From assembly GCA_965220265.1 (NCBI GenBank), contig CBDCPM010000004.1:124001-188000 (forward strand): 64,000 bases of DNA, read 5' to 3'. The notes under the pieces were generated by a model. That model saw only the letters and a program-made list of their open reading frames with translations, had not been told where the DNA came from and did no database searches. Shown here one piece after another: positions 8,038 through 16,484 of this stretch (the stretch's first letter is position 1; every line of letters begins with the position of its first letter). A program made the translations under genes and the position numbers. The DNA is from Bin87 sp965220265. Lineage in GTDB: Bacteria; Chloroflexota; Dehalococcoidia; Lucifugimonadales; UBA3495.

Positions 8038-9226
8038 CGCCGGTTCCGGTCAAAGTGGGCAGCTGGCGCAAATCGCCGATGAGGCCGACGAGCACAGACA
8101 ACAGGCGGTCGACCTCGGCGTCAGTATTGTCTTTACCGAGGGTGACGCGAAGAGAGCCCCGGGCGGTGTCGGCGGTTTGGCCCAAGGCCAGGAGGACGTG
8201 GGACGGTTCAAGAGAGCCGCTGCTACAGGCGCTGCCGCTACTGGCGGCGATCCCCTGGAGGTCCAACCCGAGCAAGATAGATTCACCTTCGACGCCATCG
8301 AAGGAAAAGTTGACGTTGTTGGGCAGGCGGTCGTCCGGGTGTCCGTTCAGGATGGAATCGGGGATGAGACGCTGAACCTCGGCGATGATGCGGTCGCGCA
8401 GGGCGGCGCAATGGGAACCGGCCTCTTCCCGCCGGTTATCCGCCAGTTCGAGGGCTACGGACAGTCCGACGATGCCGGCCACGTTTTCGGTTCCGGAGCG
8501 GCGTTCCCGTTCCTGGCCGCCGCCAGTGATCAAAGGAAGATAGGGCACGCCTCTTCGCAAGAAGAGAACGCCCACTCCCTTGGGTCCGTAAAATTTGTGG
8601 CCGGACAGGCTCATCATGTCCACACCGAGGCGACGAACGTCGAGGTCCAGAAAGCCGGCGGCCTGAACAGCGTCGGTGTGCATGATGATGGTACGGCTGA
8701 GTGCCTGAGCACGCTCCTTCACCGCCGCGGAAATTTCAGGGATGGGATTGATCGTGCCGATCTCGTTGTTGGCATACATTATGGAAACGAGAGCGGTATC
8801 GGCGGTGATGGCGTTGGCGACCTGCTGGGGGTCAACGCGGCCGTAGTCGTCCACGGGCAGGTAAGTGACTTCCCAACCGCGGTTTTCCAGCAGTTGGCAA
8901 GCGTGGAGCACGGCGTGGTGCTCGGCGGCCGCCGTGATGACGTGGCGTCCGGTTTCCTCTAGGGCATAAGCAGCGCCGCGGATAGCGGCGTTGTCAGATT
9001 CGGTGCCGCCACTGGTGAAGACCACCTCCCGGTTCCGGCAATTCAGCACCCGGGCGACGCGTTCTCGCGCGGCGTCCAGGGCATAACGGGCCTCCTGTCC
9101 GACGGTGTGGACGCTGGAGGCGTTACCGAACAACCGCGTGAAATAGGGCAGCATCGCTTCCAGGACGCTTTCGTCCATGGGAGTGGTGCCGGCGTGATCG
9201 AAGTAGATGTGGTTTTGGGTGGTCAT
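8030..9226 (-). CDS. cysteine desulfurase (NifS/IscS family)
   Basis: 398 residues of the class V PLP enzymes that take sulfur from cysteine for Fe-S clusters and tRNA thiolation. Visible: YFDHAGTTPMD at the start, FTSGGTESDN, the PLP-lysine segment SLSGHKFYGPKGVG, the loop RSGTENV, and the sulfur-carrying cysteine in SSGSACSSGSLEPSH. No IscU or IscR gene lies nearby. ATG at 9226 is chosen because family homology begins there. An extended -10 box 21 bases upstream gives a leader of about 14 bases without a Shine-Dalgarno sequence. Confidence 0.93.
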   Translation of the reverse strand: MTTQNHIYFDHAGTTPMDESVLEAMLPYFTRLFGNASSVHTVGQEARYALDAARERVARVLNCRNREVVFTSGGTESDNAAIRGAAYALEETGRHVITAAAEHHAVLHACQLLENRGWEVTYLPVDDYGRVDPQQVANAITADTALVSIMYANNEIGTINPIPEISAAVKERAQALSRTIIMHTDAVQAAGFLDLDVRRLGVDMMSLSGHKFYGPKGVGVLFLRRGVPYLPLITGGGQERERRSGTENVAGIVGLSVALELADNRREEAGSHCAALRDRIIAEVQRLIPDSILNGHPDDRLPNNVNFSFDGVEGESILLGLDLQGIAASSGSACSSGSLEPSHVLLALGQTADTARGSLRVTLGKDNTDAEVDRLLSVLVGLIGDLRQLPTLTGTGDD

Positions 9227-9246
9227 GGCGTTGCGTACCGCATTGA

Positions 9247-9255
9247 ATTTTAGCA
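9247..9255 (-). promoter_or_regulatory. extended -10 promoter for cysteine desulfurase
   Basis: Reads TGCTAAAAT on the minus strand, a perfect extended -10 (TGn followed by TAAAAT), about 20 bases before ATG 9226. Confidence 0.55.
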
Positions 9256-9342
9256 TAGGGGTCGCCGCCTGTTTTCGGCGACCTGACAGCGCCAACCATC
9301 AAACCGCCGTCCAGGAACCCACTTGTACCACAGCAACGGGGT

Positions 9343-9780
9343 CTAGGCGATAGCGACCGACATTCCGATTACGATTGAAGCGGTCGGCTCGATGCAACGG
9401 TTTACCGCATCGCGGAACACCGCGCAATGACCGTCACGGTCCGGGCGTACTGCCAACATTTCGCCGGCGCGGTCGCGGTGCGAGTCCCATACGTTGATGA
9501 CCAAGACAACTACGGCTGCGGAGAACAATACCAAGAGCATTTCCTCAAAGAAGCCGATCCGGCCGGTTACGCCCGGGCGGGAGTGGGCGATGGTATTGAG
9601 GTAGATCTCCGGCCCGGCAAGTTGCGGCTGATCCTCCGCGCCGTGGGTTGCCGACACCGCCTGCGCCAGACGGGGCCTGATTTCCTGGCAGGCCCGCCGG
9701 AGTTGTCCAAGCGTTACTGAGAACCAAACCGACTCCGAGTCTCCAACCGGCGCTGAACTGGAAAGGGCCGTGTGTGCCAC
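9343..9780 (-). CDS. doubtful hypothetical protein with one membrane segment
   Basis: An open frame of 145 codons in the 760-base gap between the cysteine desulfurase and the alpha/beta hydrolase. It contains one strongly hydrophobic stretch (LLVLFSAAVVVLVINVW) in the middle, with no known domain. No convincing ribosome-binding site or promoter was found. It could be a small membrane protein, a remnant, or a chance frame in GC-rich DNA. Apart from this frame the gap shows no recognisable feature. Confidence 0.3.
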   Translation of the reverse strand: MAHTALSSSAPVGDSESVWFSVTLGQLRRACQEIRPRLAQAVSATHGAEDQPQLAGPEIYLNTIAHSRPGVTGRIGFFEEMLLVLFSAAVVVLVINVWDSHRDRAGEMLAVRPDRDGHCAVFRDAVNRCIEPTASIVIGMSVAIA

Positions 9781-9989
9781 GAGCGCCGGTAACCAAGAGC
9801 GGCATCAACGAGTACCCTGGGACCGACATGAGCATCAAGGCTGCGCTTGCGGTGTTCCGGTCGGTCCGGCACACCAGCTCGGGGGAACACGATCCCGGAT
9901 GGTAGCTCGGGCGATTAGTCCCGCCTTGCCACGCCTATGACGGGCGACTATATTGTTGCGAAGTTGGCGAATGACGTTGGGGGTTCAAG

Positions 9990-10838
9990 ATGGCTTTTGC
10001 AGAGATCAACGGGTACCGGATGCACTACGAGGTGTTCGGGGTAGACGGTGCGCCGGCGCTGGCGCTGATACATGGCGGTTTGGGGGGCGGTGATGGGAGC
10101 CGAGATACGATTGACCGGCAGGCAGCGGCACTGTCGGCGCAGTATCGTTGCGTATTTTACGACCGACGGGCGTGCGGAGAGTCTGATACCTCGGCGGACG
10201 GGTACGACATGGCCAACTGCGCGCGGGATCTGCACGAATTGCTGGGGCATCTGAGGATCGAGCGGGCGCATATCCTGGGGTCTTCGGCCGGCGGGCCGAT
10301 CGCGACGCGATTCGCGCTGGACTATCCGGAAGCGACGGACACGCTGATACTCATCAACACGATGAGTTATTCGCAGGAGGACCAGCGTGAGGTGCGGCGG
10401 CAGGAATTGAACAGCCTGAAAGAGAGGATCGCGGCAGTGGGCAGGTCCGCGGCAGTGGAACACGCGCTGAAGGACCGGTTCCCGCAGATGGCTTCGGACG
10501 ATCCAGGGCGGTTCGCGCGAATAGCCGCCGAGAACCTGGCCCGCATCGATGGGATTGCCGCCACGCAACAGGCGTACCTAGACATTGGCGACTCGCTGGA
10601 ATCGCGGCTATCCGAATTAAGGATGCAGACGCTGGTGGTCCACGGGGACGCGGACAGCCGGATTCCGGTGGAGTGCGGGCGCAGCCTGGCGGCGGGGATC
10701 GGCGGCGCAGAGTTGCATGTTATACCGGGCGCGGAACACGGCTTGATGACCAACGAGGCGGCCGGTGACACGCAGCGCATCATCATCGAGTTCCTGCGGC
10801 GGGCGTCCACCGCACAGGCGCAAGCCGCTGCAAACTGA
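9990..10838 (+). CDS. alpha/beta hydrolase
   Basis: 282 residues of the alpha/beta hydrolase fold. Residues ~25-35 (ALIHGGLGGG) form the oxyanion-hole strand, FYDRRACGES follows, the nucleophile elbow is GSSAGG near residue 105, the acid is in VVHGDADSRIP and the histidine in PGAEHGLM. It resembles the proline iminopeptidase / C-C hydrolase branch. It precedes two VOC proteins and a TPP decarboxylase on the same strand, possibly one catabolic cluster. Substrate unknown. Confidence 0.88.
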   Translation: MAFAEINGYRMHYEVFGVDGAPALALIHGGLGGGDGSRDTIDRQAAALSAQYRCVFYDRRACGESDTSADGYDMANCARDLHELLGHLRIERAHILGSSAGGPIATRFALDYPEATDTLILINTMSYSQEDQREVRRQELNSLKERIAAVGRSAAVEHALKDRFPQMASDDPGRFARIAAENLARIDGIAATQQAYLDIGDSLESRLSELRMQTLVVHGDADSRIPVECGRSLAAGIGGAELHVIPGAEHGLMTNEAAGDTQRIIIEFLRRASTAQAQAAAN

Positions 10839-10924
10839 CGCAGCGCTCACAGCAACCGGCCGGCCGTCGCCCACCCCGCGCGGGGAGAAACACGGCCGGG
10901 CCCATTCATCCGGAGGAACGACCT

Positions 10925-11332
10925 ATGGCAACGGTCAGCATTGACCATGTAGCGATGCCCACGGCGAACGCAGAGCGGCTGATCGAGTTCTACAAGAAGC
11001 TTGGTTTTGAGATCAACGACGAGGCGGAATGGCGTGCGGGCAGGGCGAATATCTTCTCGATCCAGATCGGCGATTCGAAGATCAATGTGCACCCGGAACG
11101 GTACATGGCTAACCTGAGGGGTCCGACGGCCGTGCCCGGCTGCATGGATATGTGCTTCGTCTGGAACGGCACTGTCGGTGAGTGCCAGGCGATGCTGGCG
11201 GAGGCGGGAGTGGAGGTCGTTCAGGGTCCGGTGCCTCGGAAGGGTGCGCGGCAACGGGGCGCTGCACCGTCGCTGAGCTTTTACGCGAGGGACCCGGACG
11301 GGAACCTGCTGGAATGGATGATATACGAATAG
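10925..11332 (+). CDS. VOC (glyoxalase/extradiol dioxygenase fold) protein, copy 1
   Basis: 135 residues with a pair of beta-alpha-beta-beta-beta modules. It begins IDHVAMPTANAERLIEFYKKLGF, giving the first metal histidine, and ends with ARDPDGNLLEWM, giving the terminal glutamate. These are marks of glyoxalase I, fosfomycin-resistance and dioxygenase relatives. A strong ribosome-binding site (GGAGGAACGACC) precedes the ATG. The next gene is a near-duplicate, so the two may form a dimer or act on related substrates. Confidence 0.88.
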   Translation: MATVSIDHVAMPTANAERLIEFYKKLGFEINDEAEWRAGRANIFSIQIGDSKINVHPERYMANLRGPTAVPGCMDMCFVWNGTVGECQAMLAEAGVEVVQGPVPRKGARQRGAAPSLSFYARDPDGNLLEWMIYE

Positions 11333-11355
11333 GGTTAAACCACGGAGGAATGACC

Positions 11356-11763
11356 ATGGCAACGATCGGGATTGATCACATCGCGATGCCCACCGCCGAC
11401 GCCGAGCGGCTGATGGAGTTCTACAAGAAGCTGGGTTTTGGCATTAACGACGAGGAAGGATGGAGAGCAGGGACGGCCAACATCTTCTCTATCCAGATCG
11501 GCGACTCCAAGATCAACGTGCACCCGGAAGGGTACCTGGCGGACTACCGGGGACCCACGGCAGTGCCGGGTTGCACGGACATCTGCTTCGTGTGGGACGG
11601 CACGGTGGAGGCATGCCAGAAGATGCTGGCGGAAGCCGGGGTCGAGGTGATCCGAGGACCGGGTCCACGGAAGGGGGCACGGCAGCGGGGCGCCCTGCCG
11701 GCGGTAAGCCTGTACGCCCGAGACCCAGACAACAACCTACTGGAGTGGATGGTTTACCAGTAA
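11356..11763 (+). CDS. VOC protein, copy 2 (tandem duplicate)
   Basis: 135 residues, the same length as the preceding VOC protein and strikingly similar along its whole length (IDHIAMPTADAERLMEFYKK at the start, ARDPDNNLLEWMVY at the end), so a recent tandem duplication. ATG 11356 is chosen because CGGAGGA lies at a proper distance before it and the start then matches copy 1. The metal-binding positions are kept in both copies. Confidence 0.88.
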   Translation: MATIGIDHIAMPTADAERLMEFYKKLGFGINDEEGWRAGTANIFSIQIGDSKINVHPEGYLADYRGPTAVPGCTDICFVWDGTVEACQKMLAEAGVEVIRGPGPRKGARQRGALPAVSLYARDPDNNLLEWMVYQ

Positions 11764-11798
11764 ATCGACGCTACCAGAGAGGACTGAAGCAAGCGAGC

Positions 11799-11821
11799 AG
11801 GGGCGAATGATATTCGCCCCT
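11799..11821. repeat. REP-like palindrome, family B
   Basis: Inverted repeat with arms AGGGGCGAAT and ATTCGCCCCT around a 3-base loop, between the VOC pair and the TPP enzyme. Similar palindromes sit at 33852 and 50548. All three lie just after a plus-strand gene, so they may shape message 3' ends. Confidence 0.8.
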
Positions 11822-11853
11822 ACGACGGACTACAAAGGCAGGGGAGACGGATC

Positions 11854-13527
11854 ATGGCGCGGATGACTGGCAAGCACACCCTGGCACAGATGCTGGTGGC
11901 CGAAGGTGTGGAGTATATTTTTGGCAATCCCGGCACCAGCGAGACACCGTTCCTGGACGGGCTGCAGGACTTCCCGCAGTTGCAGTACATCCAGGCGCTG
12001 CAGGAAGGAACGGCGGTGGGGATGGCCGACGGGTACGCTCGGGCCACGGGGAAGCCGGCATTCGCGAACATCCACATTGCGGGCGGTCTGGCGAACGGGA
12101 TCAGTGGGCTGTACAACGCGTTCCGGGGCGGGACGCCGCTAGTGCTGACGGCGGGGAATTCAGACACGCGGATGCTGATCAGCGAACCGGTCTTGTCGGG
12201 CGACTTGGTGGAGATGACCAAGCAATACACCAAGTGGAGCGTCGAGATCCGGCACGCGTCGGATATTCCGGTGGCGATCCGGCGGGCGTTCAAAGAGGCC
12301 AAAACGCCGCCCACTGGACCGGTGTTCGTGTCGTTCCCATGGGACACGCTGGACGAAGAGATTGATTTCGAGGCTGTTCCGTCATCGGATGGGTATTTCC
12401 GGATCCGACCGGATGCCGCCGCGGTGGACCGAGCGACCGAGCTGCTGGCGGGGGCAGAGAACCCGGTGATCGTATTAGGAGACCGGGTGGCGCAGTCGGG
12501 AGCGGTGGAGCAGGTGGTACGGGTCGCAGAGCAAACGGGAGCGCGGGTGGTGGCGACGTCGTACTCCGAGGTGAACTTCCCGACGGCGCATCCGCAGTGG
12601 GGCGGGATGCTGAACCTCAACAGTCCGGCGACGGCGCGACAGTTCCAAAACGCCGACGTAGTGATGGCGGTGGGCACGGACGTTTTCGCGTCGTTCCTGT
12701 ACGTGGACGTGCCATTTTTGAATCCGGACACGAAGTTGATCCACATGGACAGCAACTACTGGGAGATTGAAAAGAGCTACCCGACGGAAGTGGGGATCAT
12801 GGCGGACCCGGCCGCGGGCATGGCAGACCTGGCGGTATCACTCGAATCGAGCATGACCGGCGGCCAGCGGGAAGCCGCAGCGACTCGGGCGGCCACACTG
12901 GCGGCGGCACGGGAGCGTGATGCGGAACGATACCAAGAACGCATCAAGGCGACGTGGGGCAACGCGCCGATGCCCGTGGAGCGGATGATGCACGAGCTGG
13001 CGGCTGCCGTGCCGCCAAACACCATCGTGGCCGACGAAGCGGTGACGTCGCGGCCAGCGGTGAACCGGGCGTTCGACTTTGAGAAGCCGGGCGACATCTA
13101 CGGGATACGCGGAGGAGCGCTGGGCTGGGCCATGCCGGGAGCGCTGGGAGTGAAGCTGGCGCATCCGGACCGGCCGGTGCTGGCGGTGGTGGGCGACGGC
13201 GCGTCGATGTACACGGTGCAGGCGCTGTGGACGGCGAGCCGGTACAACATCCCGGTGGTCTATGCGATCTGCAACAATCAGGCCTACCGCATCCTGAAGG
13301 TGAACATGGAGGTTTACCTGCGGGACATGCTGGACGACCGGGAGCGGGACAGCGCATACGTGGGAATGGAATTCGCGAACCGGCTGGACCTGGCGATGAT
13401 GGCGCAGGCGATGGGCGTCCATGGCGAACGGGTGGACGATCCCGCGGAAATCGGACCGGCCGTAAAACGGGCATTCGACAGCGGGAAGCCAGCGCTATTG
13501 GACATCACGATCAGCGGGGCGCTGTAG
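11854..13527 (+). CDS. thiamine-diphosphate-dependent decarboxylase, benzoylformate decarboxylase-like
   Basis: 557 residues with the three domains of the acetolactate synthase / benzoylformate decarboxylase family. The first domain opens GKHTLAQMLVAEGVEYIFGNPGTSE, with the cofactor-activating glutamate in LQEGTAVGMADGYARA. The C-terminal cofactor site is GDGASMYTVQAL followed about 25 residues later by ICNNQAY. The sequence resembles 2-oxo acid decarboxylases acting on aryl or branched substrates more than true acetolactate synthases, and no regulatory subunit gene is nearby. It lies downstream of hydrolase and VOC genes on the same strand. Confidence 0.85.
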   Translation: MARMTGKHTLAQMLVAEGVEYIFGNPGTSETPFLDGLQDFPQLQYIQALQEGTAVGMADGYARATGKPAFANIHIAGGLANGISGLYNAFRGGTPLVLTAGNSDTRMLISEPVLSGDLVEMTKQYTKWSVEIRHASDIPVAIRRAFKEAKTPPTGPVFVSFPWDTLDEEIDFEAVPSSDGYFRIRPDAAAVDRATELLAGAENPVIVLGDRVAQSGAVEQVVRVAEQTGARVVATSYSEVNFPTAHPQWGGMLNLNSPATARQFQNADVVMAVGTDVFASFLYVDVPFLNPDTKLIHMDSNYWEIEKSYPTEVGIMADPAAGMADLAVSLESSMTGGQREAAATRAATLAAARERDAERYQERIKATWGNAPMPVERMMHELAAAVPPNTIVADEAVTSRPAVNRAFDFEKPGDIYGIRGGALGWAMPGALGVKLAHPDRPVLAVVGDGASMYTVQALWTASRYNIPVVYAICNNQAYRILKVNMEVYLRDMLDDRERDSAYVGMEFANRLDLAMMAQAMGVHGERVDDPAEIGPAVKRAFDSGKPALLDITISGAL

Positions 13528-13572
13528 TAACTGAGCGACGCTGATCGTGATAGGCAACACTCATGAAAGAAG

Positions 13573-13605
13573 CGGGGCGGGTCTTGCAACCCGCCCCGTT
13601 TGGTG
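13573..13605 (+). terminator. rho-independent terminator after the TPP decarboxylase
   Basis: Stem CGGGGCGGG / CCCGCCCCG (13573-13581 with 13590-13598) and an 8-base loop, followed by TTTGGTG. It lies between a plus-strand gene and the convergent EVE gene. Confidence 0.7.
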
Positions 13606-13626
13606 TCAAACGCTAACGATCCGCAT

Positions 13627-14109
13627 CTAGTCAGCGGGGCGGTCGGCCATGGCGAGGACCTCGGCCCATTCCTCGGGGGTTACGGGCTGGATGGAGAGAC
13701 GCTGACCACGCCGGATCACCTGCATGTCGGCGAGGGCCGGGTTGGCCTTGAGCTCGTTCAGGCTGACGAAACGCGGCAGACGGTTTTCGGCCTTTATGTC
13801 AACCATCAGCCAGGTCGGGTTGGCCGGGTTGGACTTGGGGTCGTAGTAGCGGGAGTTTGGATCCCACGCAGTATCGTCGGGATAGGACTCGCGAACGATG
13901 CGAGCGGTGCCGATGACGCCGGGCGGCTTGGCGTTGCTATGGTAGAAGAGGACGCAATCGCCAACGCGCATGTCGTCGCGCATGAAGTTACGGGCCTGGT
14001 AATTGCGCACGCCGTCCCACTCAGCGGTTTGGTCGTTCTCGGACGCCAAGTGGTCGTAGGAGTAAGAATTAGGCTCGGACTTGAACAGCCAATAACGGGG
14101 TTCGGGCAT
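13627..14109 (-). CDS. EVE-domain protein
   Basis: 160 residues that are essentially one EVE domain (PUA-like fold): YWLFKSEPNSYSYDHL at the start, WDGVRNYQARNFMRDDMRVGD, VLFYHSNAKPPGVIG and the late RGQRLSIQPVTPEEW. EVE domains bind modified bases in DNA or RNA. Stand-alone ones are common in bacteria, and their roles are poorly defined. A possible promoter (TGTAATATTCT) and a weak GGAG lie upstream. A second PUA-type protein is at 53145-53654. Confidence 0.9.
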   Translation of the reverse strand: MPEPRYWLFKSEPNSYSYDHLASENDQTAEWDGVRNYQARNFMRDDMRVGDCVLFYHSNAKPPGVIGTARIVRESYPDDTAWDPNSRYYDPKSNPANPTWLMVDIKAENRLPRFVSLNELKANPALADMQVIRRGQRLSIQPVTPEEWAEVLAMADRPAD

Positions 14110-14209
14110 CGAGTCAACTCCGGAGAATATTACATGGACATACGGAACGGGTCTGCGTAATGGTTACCGATTGGGAGCGGGTGAACGACGGCAGGATTGA
14201 TGGGGAACC

Positions 14210-14557
14210 CTAGACGGCCTCGCTCCCGTGTTCGCCGGTGCGGATTCGGATGGCGTCGGCGACGGGATAGATGAAAATCTTACCGTCACCGGGGGCGCCG
14301 GTGATGGCGTTGGTACGGATGATGTCGACAGCGCGATCGGTATCTGGGTCGTTCACGACGACTTCGAGTTTGACCTTGGGGAGCATGTCGATGCGGTAGG
14401 TGCTGAGACCGCGGGCAGCGGTCACCTCGACACCACCCTGGGCCCCGCGGCCGGAGACTTGCGTAACCGTCAGACCAACGATACCGGCCTCGCTGAGAGC
14501 ATCCTTAATATTGGTCAGGCGTTCGGGCCGGAAGATTGCTTCGATCTTGATCATCAA
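14210..14557 (-). CDS. PII family signal protein
   Basis: 115 residues of the GlnB/GlnK family, which reports nitrogen and energy state by binding ATP/ADP and 2-oxoglutarate. The conserved MLPKVKLEVVV, GAPGDGKIFIYPV and IRIRTGE segments carry the nucleotide-binding residues. Compared with E. coli GlnB the T-loop (residues ~36-60) is about two residues longer and differs strongly (AQGGVEVTAARGLSTY), with a tyrosine near the usual uridylylation position. AGGAGC precedes the start. It lies 24 bases downstream of an acyl-CoA ligase gene and not beside amtB or glnA. Confidence 0.88.
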   Translation of the reverse strand: MMIKIEAIFRPERLTNIKDALSEAGIVGLTVTQVSGRGAQGGVEVTAARGLSTYRIDMLPKVKLEVVVNDPDTDRAVDIIRTNAITGAPGDGKIFIYPVADAIRIRTGEHGSEAV

Positions 14558-14581
14558 ATAGCTCCTGTTACCAAATATCTA

Positions 14582-16213
14582 TCATCTCCGGATTTGGATA
14601 CCGGCGGCTTCGCGGTCGAAGCAACCCGAGATCAGGTCTTCGCGCTCCTGGCGCAAGACATCTTTTCTGACCCGAAGGCTCGGGGTACGTGGGAGTTCGT
14701 CACGGATTTCGATGTAGCGGGGAACCTTGAAGTAAGCGAGGCGGTCGGCGCACCAGTAGATCACGTCCTCGGGTTGAGGAGACGCGCCGGGACGTGGCGT
14801 GATATAGGCCTTGACCTCGTCCTCGCCGAGCTCCGACGGAACGGCGATGATGGCGCAGTCCAGGACGCTCTCGTGGCTCTTGATCACGTCCTCGACTTCC
14901 TGAGAGGAGATGTTCTCGCCACGGCGACGGATGACGTCCTTCTTACGATCGACGAAATACAGATAGTTGTCGTCGTCGAGCCAGCCAAGATCGCCGGTGA
15001 AAAGCCAACCGTCACGCAGGGAGGCGCTGGTCTCGGCGTCGTTGCGCCAGTAGCCGGCCATGGTGGCGGGGTTGCGAATAGTGATTTCGCCGGGCTGGCC
15101 GTTTGGAACTGGATCGCCGGCATCGTCCACGATGCGCACGGCGTTTTCAAATCCGGAGTCGGGATGCTGGCGGGGTTGACCCGACGAGTTGGGACGGCGT
15201 TCGCCACGGATGATCTCGATGGTGCCGTAGCAGGTCTCGGTCATTCCGAAGCCGACGATGATGTCCGTGCCGAAGCGCTGCTCGAACTCGGCGAGGAACT
15301 CAGGCGAAAAGGCGGGGGAACCGTAGAAGAGGCGCACGGTGTTGTTGCGGTCGTCGGGTTGAGGATCGTTCTTGGAGAGTACAGGCATCATCATCCCGAT
15401 GAAGTTGACCACCGTGGCACGGGCTTCTCGGACCTGATCCCAGAAGCGGGAGGCACTGAAACGATCCTGCACGACCAGGGTGGCGCCGGCCGCCAGGGTA
15501 CCCATGGTGCTGTAATACTGGGCATTGGCGTGAAAGTAGGGGAGGCAGGTAAAGAAGCGATCATCGGGCGTGGCCTGGGTCCAGAGAGCGAAACCCTGGC
15601 CGGCGGACACGTACATTTGATGGGTGACCTGGACGCCCTTGGGGTTGCCCGTGGTGCCGGAGGTGTACTGGAGCATCGAGATGTCGGTGGGAGCCACGGG
15701 CGGAAGCTCGGCGATTTCGGGCGACGCGGCCAGCAGGTCGGAGTACTTGGTCCAACCGGAAGGCGCAGCATCATCGCCGACGAAGAGCCGATGGCGAACG
15801 CACGGGGCGATATCAGCGGCCTGGGTAGCGACGTCGAGCAAGCTTTCATGGGCGACGAGGGCGGAGGCCTCTGCGTTGTTGAGGATAAAGGCCATCTCGT
15901 CGCGGCGGTAGGCGGTGTTGATGGTTACGGTGATACCGCCGATGAGCGCAAGGCCGAACCAGGTGTAGAGGACCTCGGGGACGTTGGGCAGGAAAATGCA
16001 AACTCGGTCGCCGTGGCCGATGCCCAAATCGCGGAACATGGTGGCCGCCGAGCGGCAGCGGCGATAAAAGTCGGCGTAGGTAATTTGCCGGCCGGCGATC
16101 TCGATGAATGTCTTGTCAGGGTTCGAGCCGACGACAATCTCCAGAAACTCACCGAGGGATTTTTCCCACGACTGGCGGTTGGGCAATGGCTCCAGACCGA
16201 GGATGCTACTCAT
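14582..16213 (-). CDS. AMP-dependent acyl-CoA synthetase/ligase, CaiC-like
   Basis: 543 residues of the adenylate-forming family that makes acyl-CoA from a carboxylic acid, ATP and CoA. The phosphate loop MLQYTSGTTGNPKGV lies near residue 180, the GFGMTETCYG segment near 320, the hinge region TGDLGWLDDD near 410, and the catalytic lysine is in the C-terminal LPRTPSLRVRKDVL. It resembles crotonobetaine/carnitine-CoA ligases. ATG at 16213 is chosen; the frame also opens at a TTG two codons earlier. PII follows 24 bases downstream and may be cotranscribed. Confidence 0.88.
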   Translation of the reverse strand: MSSILGLEPLPNRQSWEKSLGEFLEIVVGSNPDKTFIEIAGRQITYADFYRRCRSAATMFRDLGIGHGDRVCIFLPNVPEVLYTWFGLALIGGITVTINTAYRRDEMAFILNNAEASALVAHESLLDVATQAADIAPCVRHRLFVGDDAAPSGWTKYSDLLAASPEIAELPPVAPTDISMLQYTSGTTGNPKGVQVTHQMYVSAGQGFALWTQATPDDRFFTCLPYFHANAQYYSTMGTLAAGATLVVQDRFSASRFWDQVREARATVVNFIGMMMPVLSKNDPQPDDRNNTVRLFYGSPAFSPEFLAEFEQRFGTDIIVGFGMTETCYGTIEIIRGERRPNSSGQPRQHPDSGFENAVRIVDDAGDPVPNGQPGEITIRNPATMAGYWRNDAETSASLRDGWLFTGDLGWLDDDNYLYFVDRKKDVIRRRGENISSQEVEDVIKSHESVLDCAIIAVPSELGEDEVKAYITPRPGASPQPEDVIYWCADRLAYFKVPRYIEIRDELPRTPSLRVRKDVLRQEREDLISGCFDREAAGIQIRR

Positions 16214-16436
16214 AAACAAACTCGAGGTCCAACGGCCGCTATCCTGCGGCCGGCGACGGATTACGTAGGGCTCACGCTATCACGCGAGTTGGGGGCGGTC
16301 AAGCGACAAATGCGTGTCGGGCGCGGGCAGAGGGCGATGGGCGCGGCCAAGGCACGACGACATGCAGGACCGTCTTCAGCGAAGTTGGACACGTGCTGCG
16401 TCGAGGAGTGGGTAACAGGCGTCAGATATCTGCCCG

Positions 16437-16445
16437 TGCTAAAAT
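16437..16445 (+). promoter_or_regulatory. orphaned extended -10 promoter left of the IS
   Basis: TGCTAAAAT on the plus strand, 40 bases left of the insertion sequence. Removing the IS and one TA copy would put this box about 48 bases before the GTG of the small membrane protein now at 17356, so it probably once drove that gene. Confidence 0.5.
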
Positions 16446-16484
16446 TGGCCCACTCTAACGTGAGTAACCCGCATCAAATCCTTA

